DNA of 64,000 nucleotides, from the NCBI RefSeq assembly GCF_004005935.1, contig NZ_SACQ01000006.1, positions 186,001 through 250,000 of the forward strand. The letters are read 5' to 3'. The notes under the pieces are model-generated. The model did not search any database. It was given only the letters and a program-made list of their open reading frames with translations, and was not told the DNA's origin. The DNA is from Neptunomonas marina (GTDB lineage: Bacteria; Pseudomonadota; Gammaproteobacteria; Pseudomonadales; Balneatricaceae). The position numbers and the translations under genes were made by a program. This document shows, piece by piece, positions 1 through 8,776 of this stretch (position 1 is its first letter; every line of letters begins with the position of its first letter).

Positions 1-1
1 T

Positions 2-1615
2 GATGCTCAAATACTGCTAGCAGATAGCGGTGAGCAAGCCATTGAGCTTTACCGCCAGCACCGCCCCGATGTTATTTTGATGGATATTGTGATGCCGGGA
101 GTCGATGGTATTGAGGCCACCCGTCGCATCAAAGAGGAAGCCGGTGACCGCTTCGTGCCTATCATTATGGTAAGCAGCTCCGAACACGAGGCGGTGATTC
201 GTAAAAGCATTAGTGCAGGTGGGGATGATTTTATTTGTCGCCCGTTTTCGACGGAGATCTTAAAGCAAAAGATCTATGCAATTCAGCGTATCAGCAAGCT
301 GTACGGTGAAATACGCGAACTCAATAGTATCCGCAATCGCGAAGAGGAAGTGGCAGAGCAGTTGTTTAGTGGTGCTGTTGAACAGGGCAATGTGTGCCTT
401 GACCAAGTTAAGCTGCACAAACAGCCGGCTTCTACTTTTAGTGGTGATGTGCAGCTAACAGCGCGCCGCCCTAATGGGGACTTAAATGTCCTGTTAGGTG
501 ATTTTACTGGCCACGGCCTCACCTCTGCTGTTGGCGCAATTCCCTTAGCGGAGACCTTCCGAGCCATGACCGCTAAGGGGTATGAGGCGGAGGATATCCT
601 TAAGCAAATTAACAGCAAGCTTAGTACGTTGCTGCCAACTGGGATGTTTCTCGCGGCAGCTTTCGTCACCATTTCTCAAGATGGTTACTGTTCGTTTTGG
701 AATGGCGGGATGCCTGATATTTTGGTGCTGTCACCTGAGGGCGATGTGGTGTTACGCATCGAGTCTTCGGATCCTCCTTTGGGTATCACGCTTCGTTTGG
801 ATCAGTTGATCGTGAAGCGTGTGACATTAGATGCGCAATCGAGAATTCTAATGGTGAGTGATGGTGTCCTTGAAGCGCGGAATCTTGAGGGTGATTATTT
901 CGGCGAAAAGCGGCTGCTCTGGGCAGCTAAGCAGGGATGTAAAGAAGAGCAGCTTATTAAGCGTGTGACCCGCGCTGTGGAGCTGTTTTCGCGTGGTCAC
1001 GTGCAGGAAGATGATATTTCGTTGATTGAGGTGCCAGCGCATCTGGATTTAGAAGAGGCTCCGGTTGCCGGTGCTGTGCAAGCACCGGGTGAAACGATCG
1101 AAGAGGGCGCGCGTTGGGAGTGGCGCATTCGCTTGCATGGCAGCAACCTCAAACGGCTCAATCCCGTTGCCATCGGTATGAGTCACCTACAAGAGATAGA
1201 GGGGCCGAGCGACCACTGGCATGATGTATTTACGATCTTAACGGAACTTTATGTTAACTCGTTGGATCATGGTGTTTTGCAGCTATCATCGGAGATGAAG
1301 GCCAGCCCAGAGGGTTTTGCAGAGTACTTCTCTGAGCGGGAGCAGCGGCTCAATGCAATAAGTCCCGACTCCTACATTGAGTTGCAGTTAACGCATATTA
1401 AAGAGTTTGATGGTGGACGTTTGTCTATCTTCATTCAGGACAGTGGCGAAGGTTTCCCCTTCGATGAGTGGCTGTCGAAAGAGCCAAATAGTAACGAAGA
1501 TGCTCAGCCGAAGCTCTCCGGACGCGGTATCACTCTCATTCGGGAGTTGTGTGAATCTCTTCATTATTACGACGATGGCCGCTGCGCTGAAGCTGAGTTT
1601 GTTTGGCGGTCTTAA
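2..1615 (+). CDS. Response regulator with PP2C (SpoIIE/RsbU-type) phosphatase and HATPase domains, 5' partial
   Basis: The reading frame is open from base 2, so the true start lies before the window. Three domains follow in order. First is a receiver with phospho-acceptor Asp codon 83-85 in L-M-D-I-V-M-P-G. Second is a SpoIIE-type PP2C phosphatase (about 425-1045, motifs F-S-G-D and G-D-F-T-G-H-G). Third is a GHKL ATPase (about 1190-1615, E-L-Y-V-N-S-L-D-H-G and D-S-G-E-G-F). The same architecture is known in Pseudomonas HsbR, which controls an anti-sigma-factor antagonist by opposing phosphatase and kinase activities. By inference this protein is a partner-switching regulator. The Lys that normally precedes Pro in the receiver (K-P-F) is Arg here (C-R-P-F, codon 239-241). 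The antagonist partner is not downstream and may lie upstream of the window. Confidence 0.9.
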   Translation, partial: DAQILLADSGEQAIELYRQHRPDVILMDIVMPGVDGIEATRRIKEEAGDRFVPIIMVSSSEHEAVIRKSISAGGDDFICRPFSTEILKQKIYAIQRISKLYGEIRELNSIRNREEEVAEQLFSGAVEQGNVCLDQVKLHKQPASTFSGDVQLTARRPNGDLNVLLGDFTGHGLTSAVGAIPLAETFRAMTAKGYEAEDILKQINSKLSTLLPTGMFLAAAFVTISQDGYCSFWNGGMPDILVLSPEGDVVLRIESSDPPLGITLRLDQLIVKRVTLDAQSRILMVSDGVLEARNLEGDYFGEKRLLWAAKQGCKEEQLIKRVTRAVELFSRGHVQEDDISLIEVPAHLDLEEAPVAGAVQAPGETIEEGARWEWRIRLHGSNLKRLNPVAIGMSHLQEIEGPSDHWHDVFTILTELYVNSLDHGVLQLSSEMKASPEGFAEYFSEREQRLNAISPDSYIELQLTHIKEFDGGRLSIFIQDSGEGFPFDEWLSKEPNSNEDAQPKLSGRGITLIRELCESLHYYDDGRCAEAEFVWRS

Positions 1616-1754
1616 GCGTAAAATTGCGCTAGATCAATAGTTCAAATTTTGATCGGGTGGCAGGCATATTAGTATTGAGCCATATCAATTCTAACGCTCC
1701 GGGAGCGGTGTAATCTGAACCCAAGTTGATAAGAAATTCACGAAGGTGGCGGTT

Positions 1755-1889
1755 ATGTTTGGTATGGATCCCTATGTTTTTGAAACTCTGTGGCCAAGCC
1801 TGTTAGGTGTAGCTGGTATGGCGGGTGTAATGGTATGGGCATTCTTTAAAGTACGTTCTTTGATGAACGAAGATAAAGTAGAAAAGTAA
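1755..1889 (+). CDS. Small single-span membrane protein, 44 aa
   Basis: A 44-residue frame starts at ATG 1755, six bases or so after a purine-rich ribosome site (GAAGGTGG, 1742-1749), and ends just before a clear Rho-independent terminator. It has a short acidic N-terminus, one hydrophobic span (about residues 13-31, starting P-S-L-L-G-V-A-G) and a charged C-terminal tail (K-V-R-S-L-M-N-E-D-K). The start, ribosome site and terminator together support a real gene. I do not recognise the family; a single-pass inner-membrane peptide is all that can be said. Confidence 0.6.
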   Translation: MFGMDPYVFETLWPSLLGVAGMAGVMVWAFFKVRSLMNEDKVEK

Positions 1890-1908
1890 GCCCTAGCCAT
1901 AAGCATAT

Positions 1909-1938
1909 GAAAAGCTCGCTTAAATAGCGGGCTTTTTT
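1909..1938 (+). terminator. Rho-independent terminator after the 44-aa gene
   Basis: The segment AGCTCGCT-TAAAT-AGCGGGCT forms an eight-pair stem (one G-U pair) directly followed by a run of T. It begins about 20 bases after the stop codon of the small membrane protein. Confidence 0.85.
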
Positions 1939-2035
1939 ATTGCCTCCTCGATAAGGTAGTTGAGCAAGAGGGCAGGCGGTTTAAGAGGCCGTCGAGTCTC
2001 TTGAACTGTGAGTTTGTCGACTCTAATATCGCCGC

Positions 2036-2455
2036 ATGACTATGCACCTTAAAAGAGTTCTCCCACCTGACTTTCCTGCATTACAGCGCTTTTACAAGCA
2101 AGCCGGTTATAAAGGCAAGGCTTCGACACGCGATGAAAACTGGGTTTTAGTTGATGATAACGAAGTGATCTGTGCAGCGGCGCGTATCGTTCTCCAAGCT
2201 AATGAACGTATTTTGCGTGGCGTTTGGGTGACAGCTGATGTTCAACATCAGGGAATTGGCAGTGCTTTGCTACGGCAGTTATCAGACGGCGGACATTTAG
2301 CTCAATGCTACACCTTTCCGTATCAGCACTTAGTTAGCTTCTATCAACGCGCTGGGTTTGCTGAGGTGGCAGCAACGCCTCATCTGATGCCGTTGCTGCA
2401 GCGATATAATCGCGACGGGCAAAAAGTCGCTCTAATGCGCTATATGGGTAGCTAG
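2036..2455 (+). CDS. GNAT family N-acetyltransferase
   Basis: This 139-residue protein shows the GNAT acetyl-CoA-binding motif A, with V-W-V-T-A-D-V-Q-H-Q-G-I-G-S-A-L (about residues 63-79), and the C-terminal motif F-Y-Q-R-A-G-F typical of the fold. It should transfer an acetyl group from acetyl-CoA to an unknown amine in the cytoplasm. No strong ribosome site precedes ATG 2036, and the in-frame ATG at 2042 is an alternative. It converges on the next gene with only five bases between the stops and has no operon partner. Confidence 0.85.
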   Translation: MTMHLKRVLPPDFPALQRFYKQAGYKGKASTRDENWVLVDDNEVICAAARIVLQANERILRGVWVTADVQHQGIGSALLRQLSDGGHLAQCYTFPYQHLVSFYQRAGFAEVAATPHLMPLLQRYNRDGQKVALMRYMGS

Positions 2456-2460
2456 CGTAC

Positions 2461-3459
2461 TTAGGTAGCTGGGGTCGCTTCAGTTGCTTGATCCGCTTGG
2501 TTTTTCGCGGAGTGATTTTCGGTGTCGGCATCGCCAGCCTCTGAAGGCTTTTTCTTGGTTTGTTGCTTCGCTGCGGATGGCTCAAAGGTGAAAACCTGCC
2601 CCAGTTCGAAGAGGAATCGGCCAAATGCCCCTTGCGGATAGTCACGATAATAGTGCTTGCTGACAAACGTGTTCATGCTATTGCGCTCTTGGGGAAACTG
2701 GATTACCGCAGACACCACCGCGCCGAGTATGGCCACGAGGTGCACCAGCCCGATACCGGACATAGGCGTTTGGGCGGCGGCTGCCGAAACGTCGCCAGAC
2801 AATAGTGCGCTAAATACATTGCTAGGCCATAGATCCCCCAAACGATAGTAGCTTAAAAAGCTATCGCCATGGCTCAGATCAATAGGCATCAGCCCTAAGC
2901 GCTCGGCAAAGAATAGCCCGCCTGTGCTGGCGATTAAGCCAACCACGAGTCCGGCTGCGAGCCGACCCAACTTATAAAACAACCCCACCAGCAATAACGT
3001 GACGGCAGCCAGCCCTGCTCCTGCTACTCGATAGTCTAACGCGTTAGCGTCAGAGAATTTGAGACCAACTTGAAGAGCAACAGGCAGCGCCAAGAATATA
3101 CTGATGGTTAGCACTGTCAGCGCTTTCATTGTGAGGAGAAAGCCGGGTAGCTGGCGAAAACAGAGGAAGGAGAGCAGCACGATTAAGAATGAGGAGGCGC
3201 CGTTCAGTGCCAGTGAAACGGTATCTTTGCCAAATAAGTTAACAACCAGCCAAAGTGTAACGCTCATCGCTGCCAGCAACAGCAGCGTCAGTGTGAGTTG
3301 AGATGCCCGATAGGTGATCCAGCGCGCTAGCGTAACACCGCGCAAAAATAGCACTGCACACAGAGCAAGCAGGGCAAGATCGAGATAACGGCTATATTGC
3401 TCCATCGCGTTCGGTAGCCCGGAAAATGCGGTGAAAATGGTCTGCAATATAGGTTCCAT
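2461..3459 (-). CDS. Multi-pass membrane protein of unknown function, 332 aa
   Basis: About seven or eight hydrophobic segments fill residues 20-250, followed by a hydrophilic Lys/Glu/Ala-rich cytoplasmic-looking tail (about 285-332). Near the end of the membrane part is the stretch Q-F-P-Q-E-R-N-S-M-N-T-F. The start at 3459 is supported by an AGGAAAG ribosome site. The first half loosely resembles CvpA-type membrane proteins, but I cannot assign a family. It is monocistronic and convergent with the GNAT gene. Confidence 0.75.
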   Translation of the reverse strand: MEPILQTIFTAFSGLPNAMEQYSRYLDLALLALCAVLFLRGVTLARWITYRASQLTLTLLLLAAMSVTLWLVVNLFGKDTVSLALNGASSFLIVLLSFLCFRQLPGFLLTMKALTVLTISIFLALPVALQVGLKFSDANALDYRVAGAGLAAVTLLLVGLFYKLGRLAAGLVVGLIASTGGLFFAERLGLMPIDLSHGDSFLSYYRLGDLWPSNVFSALLSGDVSAAAAQTPMSGIGLVHLVAILGAVVSAVIQFPQERNSMNTFVSKHYYRDYPQGAFGRFLFELGQVFTFEPSAAKQQTKKKPSEAGDADTENHSAKNQADQATEATPAT

Positions 3460-3611
3460 GAGTCTTTCCTGATAGCAATCTGCGACAAAGAGGCGCCAAT
3501 CTTAACAAGGGATAGCTGAATGCTAGATAATTAAGCACAGAAGACATGTTATAGCCCGGTATAAGTTTAGTGCGCTGACATGACAAAAAGATCACTCACA
3601 AGGTGCAACCT

Positions 3612-4574
3612 ATGACCCGAGCTGAGCGCAGCTGCGCAGTAACGATACGTATCCCCGAGCGCTTGTATAGTCGGCCGGCTCTGCTAAGTTGTGAGCAGCC
3701 TTTTATCCTCACAGCATGGCCACTTCAGACTAAAACGACGGTTGAAACTCTTATTGCGCAGCGTTTCTCTAATTTATTAGCTCAAGCTCCTCAATTGTGT
3801 GCTGCAGGTTGCATTACCGTTAACGGCGAGCCTTGCACGATGCCGACAGTACTTCTAGAGGGGGCGCAACTCTGTATCGAGCTACCCAGCCATCAAGAGG
3901 AACCTGTGGATACCCGCTGGGAGCTACTTTGGGAAAATGACCAGCTCATGGCTGTGTTCAAGCCGCCCCTCTTGCCGGTGAGCCGCACTACGCGCAACCT
4001 TTTCAATACCCTTATTTCTATGATCCGCCGTCAGACGCCTTACTATGATGCTCGGTTGCTCCATCGGTTAGATACTGAAACGGCTGGCATTTTGCTGGTG
4101 GCAAAGGATGCGGAGGCTGACCGCTATTGGAAGCCGCGTTTAGGGCAACTGATGATCCGTAAACTATATCGCGCGGAAGTATCAGGTGTGCCTAGTTGGA
4201 ATGCCATTCAGGCCGATAACTATTTGGCTACACGTGAGCACAGCCCTATTCGCAGTCAAGTCTATGTTGCGCCGAGCCAAACAGCGGTTGGTTATATAAA
4301 GCCCAAATTAGCGAGCAGCAAGTTTCGTGTTACGAGCCGAGGGCCAGAGACTAGCGTCCTCGAGTGTGAGTTGCTGACCGGCCGCAAGCATCAAATTCGA
4401 GCGCAGCTTGCAGCCCTAGGGCACCCCATTGTTGGTGACAAAATTTATCAACATCAAGGTAAGTATTATCTCAAGCGCTTACAGCAGCCGCTAAGTCGCC
4501 AAGATTTTGCCAGCTTAGGTGGCTTATATCATCGCTTGGTGGCCGTAGAGCTTACTCTAGATTTGGCGGCTTAG
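3612..4574 (+). CDS. RluA-family RNA pseudouridine synthase
   Basis: The protein isomerises uridine to pseudouridine in rRNA or tRNA. The catalytic aspartate is D154 in H-R-L-D-T-E-T-A-G, and the family signature near the C-terminus is L-L-T-G-R-K-H-Q-I-R-A-Q-L. An S4-like RNA-binding segment occupies about residues 35-85 (C-I-T-V-N-G). I chose ATG 3612 because AAGG (3599-3602) sits at a normal distance; GTG 3603 in the same frame lies on top of that site. It is 320 residues, the usual length. The target uridine cannot be read from sequence. Confidence 0.9.
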   Translation: MTRAERSCAVTIRIPERLYSRPALLSCEQPFILTAWPLQTKTTVETLIAQRFSNLLAQAPQLCAAGCITVNGEPCTMPTVLLEGAQLCIELPSHQEEPVDTRWELLWENDQLMAVFKPPLLPVSRTTRNLFNTLISMIRRQTPYYDARLLHRLDTETAGILLVAKDAEADRYWKPRLGQLMIRKLYRAEVSGVPSWNAIQADNYLATREHSPIRSQVYVAPSQTAVGYIKPKLASSKFRVTSRGPETSVLECELLTGRKHQIRAQLAALGHPIVGDKIYQHQGKYYLKRLQQPLSRQDFASLGGLYHRLVAVELTLDLAA

Positions 4575-4578
4575 CGCT

Positions 4579-5025
4579 TTATAAGCTTCGCTGTTGTAGC
4601 TCGCTCTGATAGAAGTGGCGCTGGGCACAATTGATGTACCCCATCAATTCCGCGGCCTTAAGTGCATGTGCTGGGTAGTTATAGTCGATACATACATCGA
4701 CTCCGGCAATCCAGATACGGCGCACAAATTCTGGTGTTGGCGTGGCCGACAGAAAGCATAGGGTTGGAAAGCCCTTAATTCGCCCCAGTCTCGCTAACTG
4801 GTCTAACGCTAGGTGCTGCATGCAATCTGAGGCAGGTAGTAGCATTAACAGAAGATCAGGGTCTTGTTCGAGAATCGCTTGCATAAAGTTGCTCGCAAGC
4901 GCCTGTTGGTTTACCAGCTCGACACCCGCAGGTGCGAGTGCCAGCGCAAGATGATTTTTATCTGCTTGGTTACCACCAATGAGAATGGCCGTTTCACTAC
5001 TTGATGTCCTTGCTTGTGATTGCAT
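4579..5025 (-). CDS. Pseudo-receiver (CheY-like) domain protein
   Basis: This 148-residue protein follows the receiver-domain pattern of alternating hydrophobic strands and helices: an A-I-L-I-G-G start strand, P-D-L-L-L-M-L-L-P, then a strand ending L-C-F-L-S-A-T and an A-G-V-D-V-C-I-D-Y turn. The key residues are missing. The phospho-acceptor Asp position reads L in L-L-M-L-L-P, and the conserved K-P is replaced by Y-N-Y-P. By inference it is a stand-alone receiver that is not phosphorylated in the normal way. It converges on the pseudouridine synthase gene, four bases away. No output domain or kinase is adjacent. Confidence 0.6.
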   Translation of the reverse strand: MQSQARTSSSETAILIGGNQADKNHLALALAPAGVELVNQQALASNFMQAILEQDPDLLLMLLPASDCMQHLALDQLARLGRIKGFPTLCFLSATPTPEFVRRIWIAGVDVCIDYNYPAHALKAAELMGYINCAQRHFYQSELQQRSL

Positions 5026-5389
5026 CGTTGAGATCTCTGGATAGCAGCCTTGATCTCTCTTTAGTCAGCAATAGGTATACCAATCCGTGTCAGCTAGCGG
5101 TAAGTCGCGCTAAACAGTGGGCTTTTTAAAACGAGCCGTTATTGTAAGCGCCATATCTGTGCTTCATTTTGGGGCATGAAGAGATGTTTTGGTGCAGTTG
5201 TTTTATATAAAGCACTGATGTGGTGCGCATGTTGTGCTGTTGATTGGGGTTGTGTATCACCAGCGGTTTGCTAACGCTGCTTAGGAATTCATCAAAATTT
5301 GCGAAGCGCCTATTTATGGGCTTTGTAGCGCTGTTAGAGCAGTAGTCGACAGGCTTATCCACAAAAGGTGTGTGTAACTTTAGTCTTAT
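5026..5389. other. Intergenic region without a supported gene
   Basis: About 365 bases between the pseudo-receiver gene (leftward) and the end of the leftward MFS gene. It must contain the promoter of the pseudo-receiver gene. A perfect TTATCCACA nonamer lies at 5355-5363, but isolated copies also occur inside genes elsewhere in the window. Short frames here lack ribosome sites. No RNA gene was recognised. Confidence 0.6.
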
Positions 5390-5412
5390 AAAGGAGCTAT
5401 TGCTCTTTTGGC
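5390..5412 (-). terminator. Possible terminator hairpin overlapping the MFS stop codon
   Basis: AAAGGAGC-TATT-GCTCTTTT forms an eight-pair stem (one G-U) that includes the stop codon of the leftward MFS gene. The T-tract on the minus strand is short, so efficiency is uncertain. Confidence 0.45.
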
Positions 5413-6782
5413 CAATGCACATGATGCTCGTCGATGGTGAAAGGGTGCTTATGCTTAACCGTCGCATGATGGTGCATATGGGTATGTGGCTCAGGGCCCT
5501 CCCAACCTTCATGTGCATGCTGGTGGTGCGCATCGTGTATATGTGGGTGCGTATGGTCCAGTGCTTGATGCTCATGCCAGATCGCTTCAGGCTCAGCCTT
5601 TGCCCACTGTTGGCTGGCAATTAAGATCGCCACTGCTGCCATGGCCGCCAACATCACAAAAGTTTCAGTTAAGCCAAGTTGGGCTCCCAGCTGACCCGCG
5701 AGCAGGTAGCCAATCAGCCACATGCCGTGCGTCAGCGCAAAGTTAGCGGCAAAAAAGTCGTTTCTATCCCCAGCTTGGCAGGAGTCTCGGATCACTTTAC
5801 CAGTAGGGATTAAGACTAAAGAGGTCGCAAAGCCGATGACTACCCACAGTGGAAACAGGCTCACATAGCTATGCGGTGCGGCCCCTAAAAGCAGCGATAG
5901 TGGAAAGAGTAGCGCGCCGCTCAGCATGAGGTTTCGGTCATTGAAGCGTTGCATCAGCGCAGGTAAAAGCAGCGCTGCTGCAATTGAGCCCACACCGGTC
6001 GCCATCATCAAAAGGGGAACCGCCTCTTCGCTAAGGCCAAGCACCTCTCGAACGTACACAACCGTATTCACGATCACCATCGCCCCGGCTAATGAAAGCG
6101 CTAAGTTCAACGCAAGGACACCCCGTAAGCGCGGCGTTTTGAGATAGCTATGTACGCCGAAGCTGATACGGTGCCAAACTCCGCCGCCTCTCTCAGTGGT
6201 TTGCGCAATGGGCAGTGTAACTAAGCCGATAAACGCTGCCGCGATCACAAAAGCGATACTGTTAAACGTAAATAGCAAGTCGTAGGGGAGGAGCAGCAGA
6301 AGTGCCGCCGCTAATGCTGGGCTGAGCAGAGCTTCCATCTCCGTGGCGAGGCGCGATAGCGATAATGCCTGATTGTAGCTTTGCTCCTCGGGGAGGATAT
6401 CGGGTAGTAACGCTTGGTAAACAGGTGTGTAGCCTGCGGCTAGGGCATTGAGCAGAAAGATCAGTAGATAGAGTTGCCACGCCTCAGCGATAAAGGGTAG
6501 GCAGGCAACCACGCCCGCACGCGCTAAGTTCAACCCCGCCAACCAATACTTACGCGGCAGCAGGGAAGCATAGCTGCCGACAACAGGTGCAATGGTTAGG
6601 TAGGCCACCATCTTGACCGCAAGCGCGGTGCCCAGTACCGCACCAGCACTGGTGGGGCTAAGCTCGTAAGCAAGCAAAGCTAAAGCAACCGTTGCCAACC
6701 CAGTGCCGGTAAGAGAGATAAGCTGGCTGAAAAAAAGCCAGCGAAAGCGCTTATCACGGAGCGGCTGCAATAGCTCTGGCAT
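5397..6782 (-). CDS. MFS transporter with histidine-rich C-terminal tail (NreB-like)
   Basis: A 461-residue major facilitator with about twelve membrane spans filling residues 10-395, then a cytoplasmic tail of about 60 residues containing 20 histidines in H-x-H and H-H-H clusters (for example T-H-M-H-H-H). A His-rich tail on an MFS exporter is the hallmark of NreB-type nickel-resistance proteins, so export of nickel or another divalent metal is a reasonable inference. The core also resembles EntS-type MFS exporters. The start is supported by AAGAGG upstream. It sits downstream of minE on the same strand with a 44-base gap; no metalloregulator is adjacent. Confidence 0.85.
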   Translation of the reverse strand: MPELLQPLRDKRFRWLFFSQLISLTGTGLATVALALLAYELSPTSAGAVLGTALAVKMVAYLTIAPVVGSYASLLPRKYWLAGLNLARAGVVACLPFIAEAWQLYLLIFLLNALAAGYTPVYQALLPDILPEEQSYNQALSLSRLATEMEALLSPALAAALLLLLPYDLLFTFNSIAFVIAAAFIGLVTLPIAQTTERGGGVWHRISFGVHSYLKTPRLRGVLALNLALSLAGAMVIVNTVVYVREVLGLSEEAVPLLMMATGVGSIAAALLLPALMQRFNDRNLMLSGALLFPLSLLLGAAPHSYVSLFPLWVVIGFATSLVLIPTGKVIRDSCQAGDRNDFFAANFALTHGMWLIGYLLAGQLGAQLGLTETFVMLAAMAAVAILIASQQWAKAEPEAIWHEHQALDHTHPHIHDAHHQHAHEGWEGPEPHTHMHHHATVKHKHPFTIDEHHVHWPKEQ

Positions 6783-6826
6783 GACGGACCTCTTGATATA
6801 AGTGCGCCACAGTGGCGCGCTCAGTC

Positions 6827-7078
6827 TTAGTCCGGGAGTGTTACGTTAAGTTCAAGCACTGAGCATTCATCGTTGTTATCCAGCTGAATCTGTACTTGAT
6901 CTTCATCGATCTCGACATATTTGCGGATGACGGCAACGATCTCTTGCTGCATCTGAGGCAAGTAGCTAGGGCCTGAACGCTTACCGCGTTCGTGTGCCAC
7001 GATAATTTGTAAACGCTCTTTAGCAACCGAGGCCGAAGAAGGCTCTTTTTTGCTGCGGAAGTAATCAAAAATACCCAC
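6827..7078 (-). CDS. minE: Cell division topological specificity factor MinE
   Basis: An 83-residue protein starting G-I-F-D-Y-F, with the MinD-binding helix region ([12 protein letters not shown]) and the C-terminal topological domain (V-A-V-I-R-K-Y-V). MinE stimulates MinD ATPase and drives pole-to-pole oscillation so that the Z ring forms at mid-cell. It starts with GTG at 7078, whose G is shared with the TAG stop of minD (TAGTG), implying translational coupling. Normal family length. Confidence 0.97.
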   Translation of the reverse strand: MGIFDYFRSKKEPSSASVAKERLQIIVAHERGKRSGPSYLPQMQQEIVAVIRKYVEIDEDQVQIQLDNNDECSVLELNVTLPD

Positions 7079-7893
7079 TATTTACCTCCCAAAAAACGGC
7101 TCAAGAAACCCTTCTTCTTCTGTACCTCTAGAAAACGATGCTCAACTTGATCACCGAGTAAGCGCGATACTGCGTCATCGTATGCTTGGCCAGCATCGGA
7201 CTCATTATCTAGAATCACTGGCACACCTTGGTTGGAGGCTTTGAGCACGGCTTCGGATTCTGGAATAACGCCAAGCAGCGGAATCGCGAGGATATCTTCA
7301 ACGTCTTTCACGCCGAGCATTTCACCGGCTTCGACACGCTCTGGGTTGTAACGGGTTAGCAGAAGGTACTCTTCTACAGGGGCAAGACCTTGTTCCGCGC
7401 GGCGTGATTTGCTCTGCAAAATGCCCAAAATGCGGTCTGAGTCACGTACTGATGAAACCTCTGGGTTGGTCGTCACAATTGCGGCATCAGCAAAATAGAG
7501 TGCCATCTGCGCGCCTTTCTCGATACCCGCTGGCGAATCACAGATAATGTAATCAAACTCTTCGCTGAGTTCGTTTAGGACTTTCTCCACACCTTCAGTG
7601 GTGAGTGCGTCTTTATCACGTGTTTGCGAGGCTGGCAGGATATACAGCGTTTCGTTGCGCTTATCTTTGATCAGTGCTTGGTTTAGCGTCGCTTCGCCGT
7701 TGATGACGTTAACAAAATCATAAACGACACGGCGTTCGCAGCCCATGATCAAATCGAGATTACGCAGGCCTACGTCAAAATCGATTACGACGGTTTTATG
7801 GCCGCGCTGTGCTAAGCCGGTGCTGATTGCTGCGCTGGTTGTGGTTTTGCCCACACCACCTTTTCCTGAGGTGACGACGATAATCTTAGCCAA
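7078..7893 (-). CDS. minD: Septum site-determining ATPase MinD
   Basis: A 271-residue ParA/MinD ATPase with the deviant Walker A motif G-K-G-G-V-G-K-T-T near the N-terminus (residues 10-18), Walker B I-I-C-D-S-P-A-G, and a C-terminal amphipathic membrane-targeting helix ([10 protein letters not shown]). ATP-bound MinD dimerises on the membrane, recruits MinC and is released by MinE. Middle gene of minC-minD-minE. Confidence 0.98.
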   Translation of the reverse strand: MAKIIVVTSGKGGVGKTTTSAAISTGLAQRGHKTVVIDFDVGLRNLDLIMGCERRVVYDFVNVINGEATLNQALIKDKRNETLYILPASQTRDKDALTTEGVEKVLNELSEEFDYIICDSPAGIEKGAQMALYFADAAIVTTNPEVSSVRDSDRILGILQSKSRRAEQGLAPVEEYLLLTRYNPERVEAGEMLGVKDVEDILAIPLLGVIPESEAVLKASNQGVPVILDNESDAGQAYDDAVSRLLGDQVEHRFLEVQKKKGFLSRFLGGK

Positions 7894-7946
7894 GTTGTCC
7901 TCCTAAAATTCTGTTGTGCTGCCGTTTACTGACTACTACTGAAACA

Positions 7947-8669
7947 CTACAACGGCATGACGATTAATTGATCATCTTGATAACTGATTTGTGCGGCCTG
8001 CTTCCATCGCTCGGCGCGCAGCGCATCGCTGAGCTTAAAGTTTCCGGCAATCGATATAAGCTCAGCCTCTAAGCTTTGGCAAAACACCCGTGCTTGGGTA
8101 TTGCCCTTTACGCCTGCTAAGGCGCGGCCGCGTAACGGGCCATAAACATGTATGCTTCCGTCCGCGAGAATCTCGGCGCCCTCGCTAACCGGAGCCAAGA
8201 TAATTAAGTCGGTGCCTTCAGCATATACTTGTTGTCCTGAACGAACAGGGCGCGTCACGATTTTACTCGCGCGCTCGATAATCTTTTCTTCAACGACCGT
8301 TTTCACGACCACTTCCGACGCCGCTTTGCTCGGCTCTGGCTCTACAGCCCGCGAGCGTGAGTTAAGCGCAGGTAAGCGCGGTAGGGGTAGCTCTGTAAGC
8401 TGCTCGGCTTGTTCATCGTTTAGACGCAGCGCCATGGGCTGAAGGCCACAGTTTTGGCAGTCTTGCAGCAGTGTTGCCAGCAGCGATGGGTCAAGCGTGC
8501 TCTCCAGTTTGTCGAGCTGAACAACAATAGGTGATGCAGTAAATAGGGCTGGGGCTTGAGACACCTTCTCCTGTAGCGCATCACGAAATGCTTGGGTGTC
8601 GTATTGGTACAGCTCTAAAACGATAGCTGTAACCGCACTTCCTTTCAGTTGGAAGTTGGGCTCATTCAT
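7947..8669 (-). CDS. minC: Septum formation inhibitor MinC
   Basis: A 240-residue protein with the MinC N-terminal FtsZ-inhibiting domain (residues 5-105), a polar linker, and the C-terminal beta-helix (about 135-240) containing the motif G-S-I-H-V-Y-G-P-L-R-G-R-A-L-A-G and the strand E-L-I-S-I-A-G-N. It blocks FtsZ assembly away from mid-cell when bound to MinD. AAGGA upstream of ATG 8669 supports the start. First gene of the min operon; 53 bases separate it from minD. Confidence 0.97.
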   Translation of the reverse strand: MNEPNFQLKGSAVTAIVLELYQYDTQAFRDALQEKVSQAPALFTASPIVVQLDKLESTLDPSLLATLLQDCQNCGLQPMALRLNDEQAEQLTELPLPRLPALNSRSRAVEPEPSKAASEVVVKTVVEEKIIERASKIVTRPVRSGQQVYAEGTDLIILAPVSEGAEILADGSIHVYGPLRGRALAGVKGNTQARVFCQSLEAELISIAGNFKLSDALRAERWKQAAQISYQDDQLIVMPL

Positions 8670-8776
8670 GGAGCAGATCCTTAGACTCTAACCGGTAATG
8701 GGGCGCTAGTGCACACACCATCTGTAAAGACGATTAGTTTACCTGCTTACTAGAAATTGAACAGAGGAGGGGGAGT

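Noticed and set aside
5176-5274. 32-codon plus-strand frame in the 5026-5396 gap
   Set aside because: No ribosome site, Cys/Trp-rich composition typical of chance frames, no neighbour logic.
5355-5363. Perfect DnaA-box nonamer TTATCCACA in an intergenic region, possible origin
   Set aside because: It is a single copy; identical nonamers occur inside genes at 14127-14135 and 42953-42961, there is no cluster, and no dnaA, dnaN or AT-rich unwinding element is nearby.
5126-5620. 164-residue minus-strand frame across the gap and MFS end
   Set aside because: It overlaps the His-rich tail of the MFS gene in another frame, has low-complexity composition and no ribosome site.
6803-6817. Inverted repeat GCGCCAC-A-GTGGCGC after minE
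   Set aside because: Only a five-pair stem is sterically possible and no T-run follows, so it is not supported as a terminator; an operator role cannot be shown.
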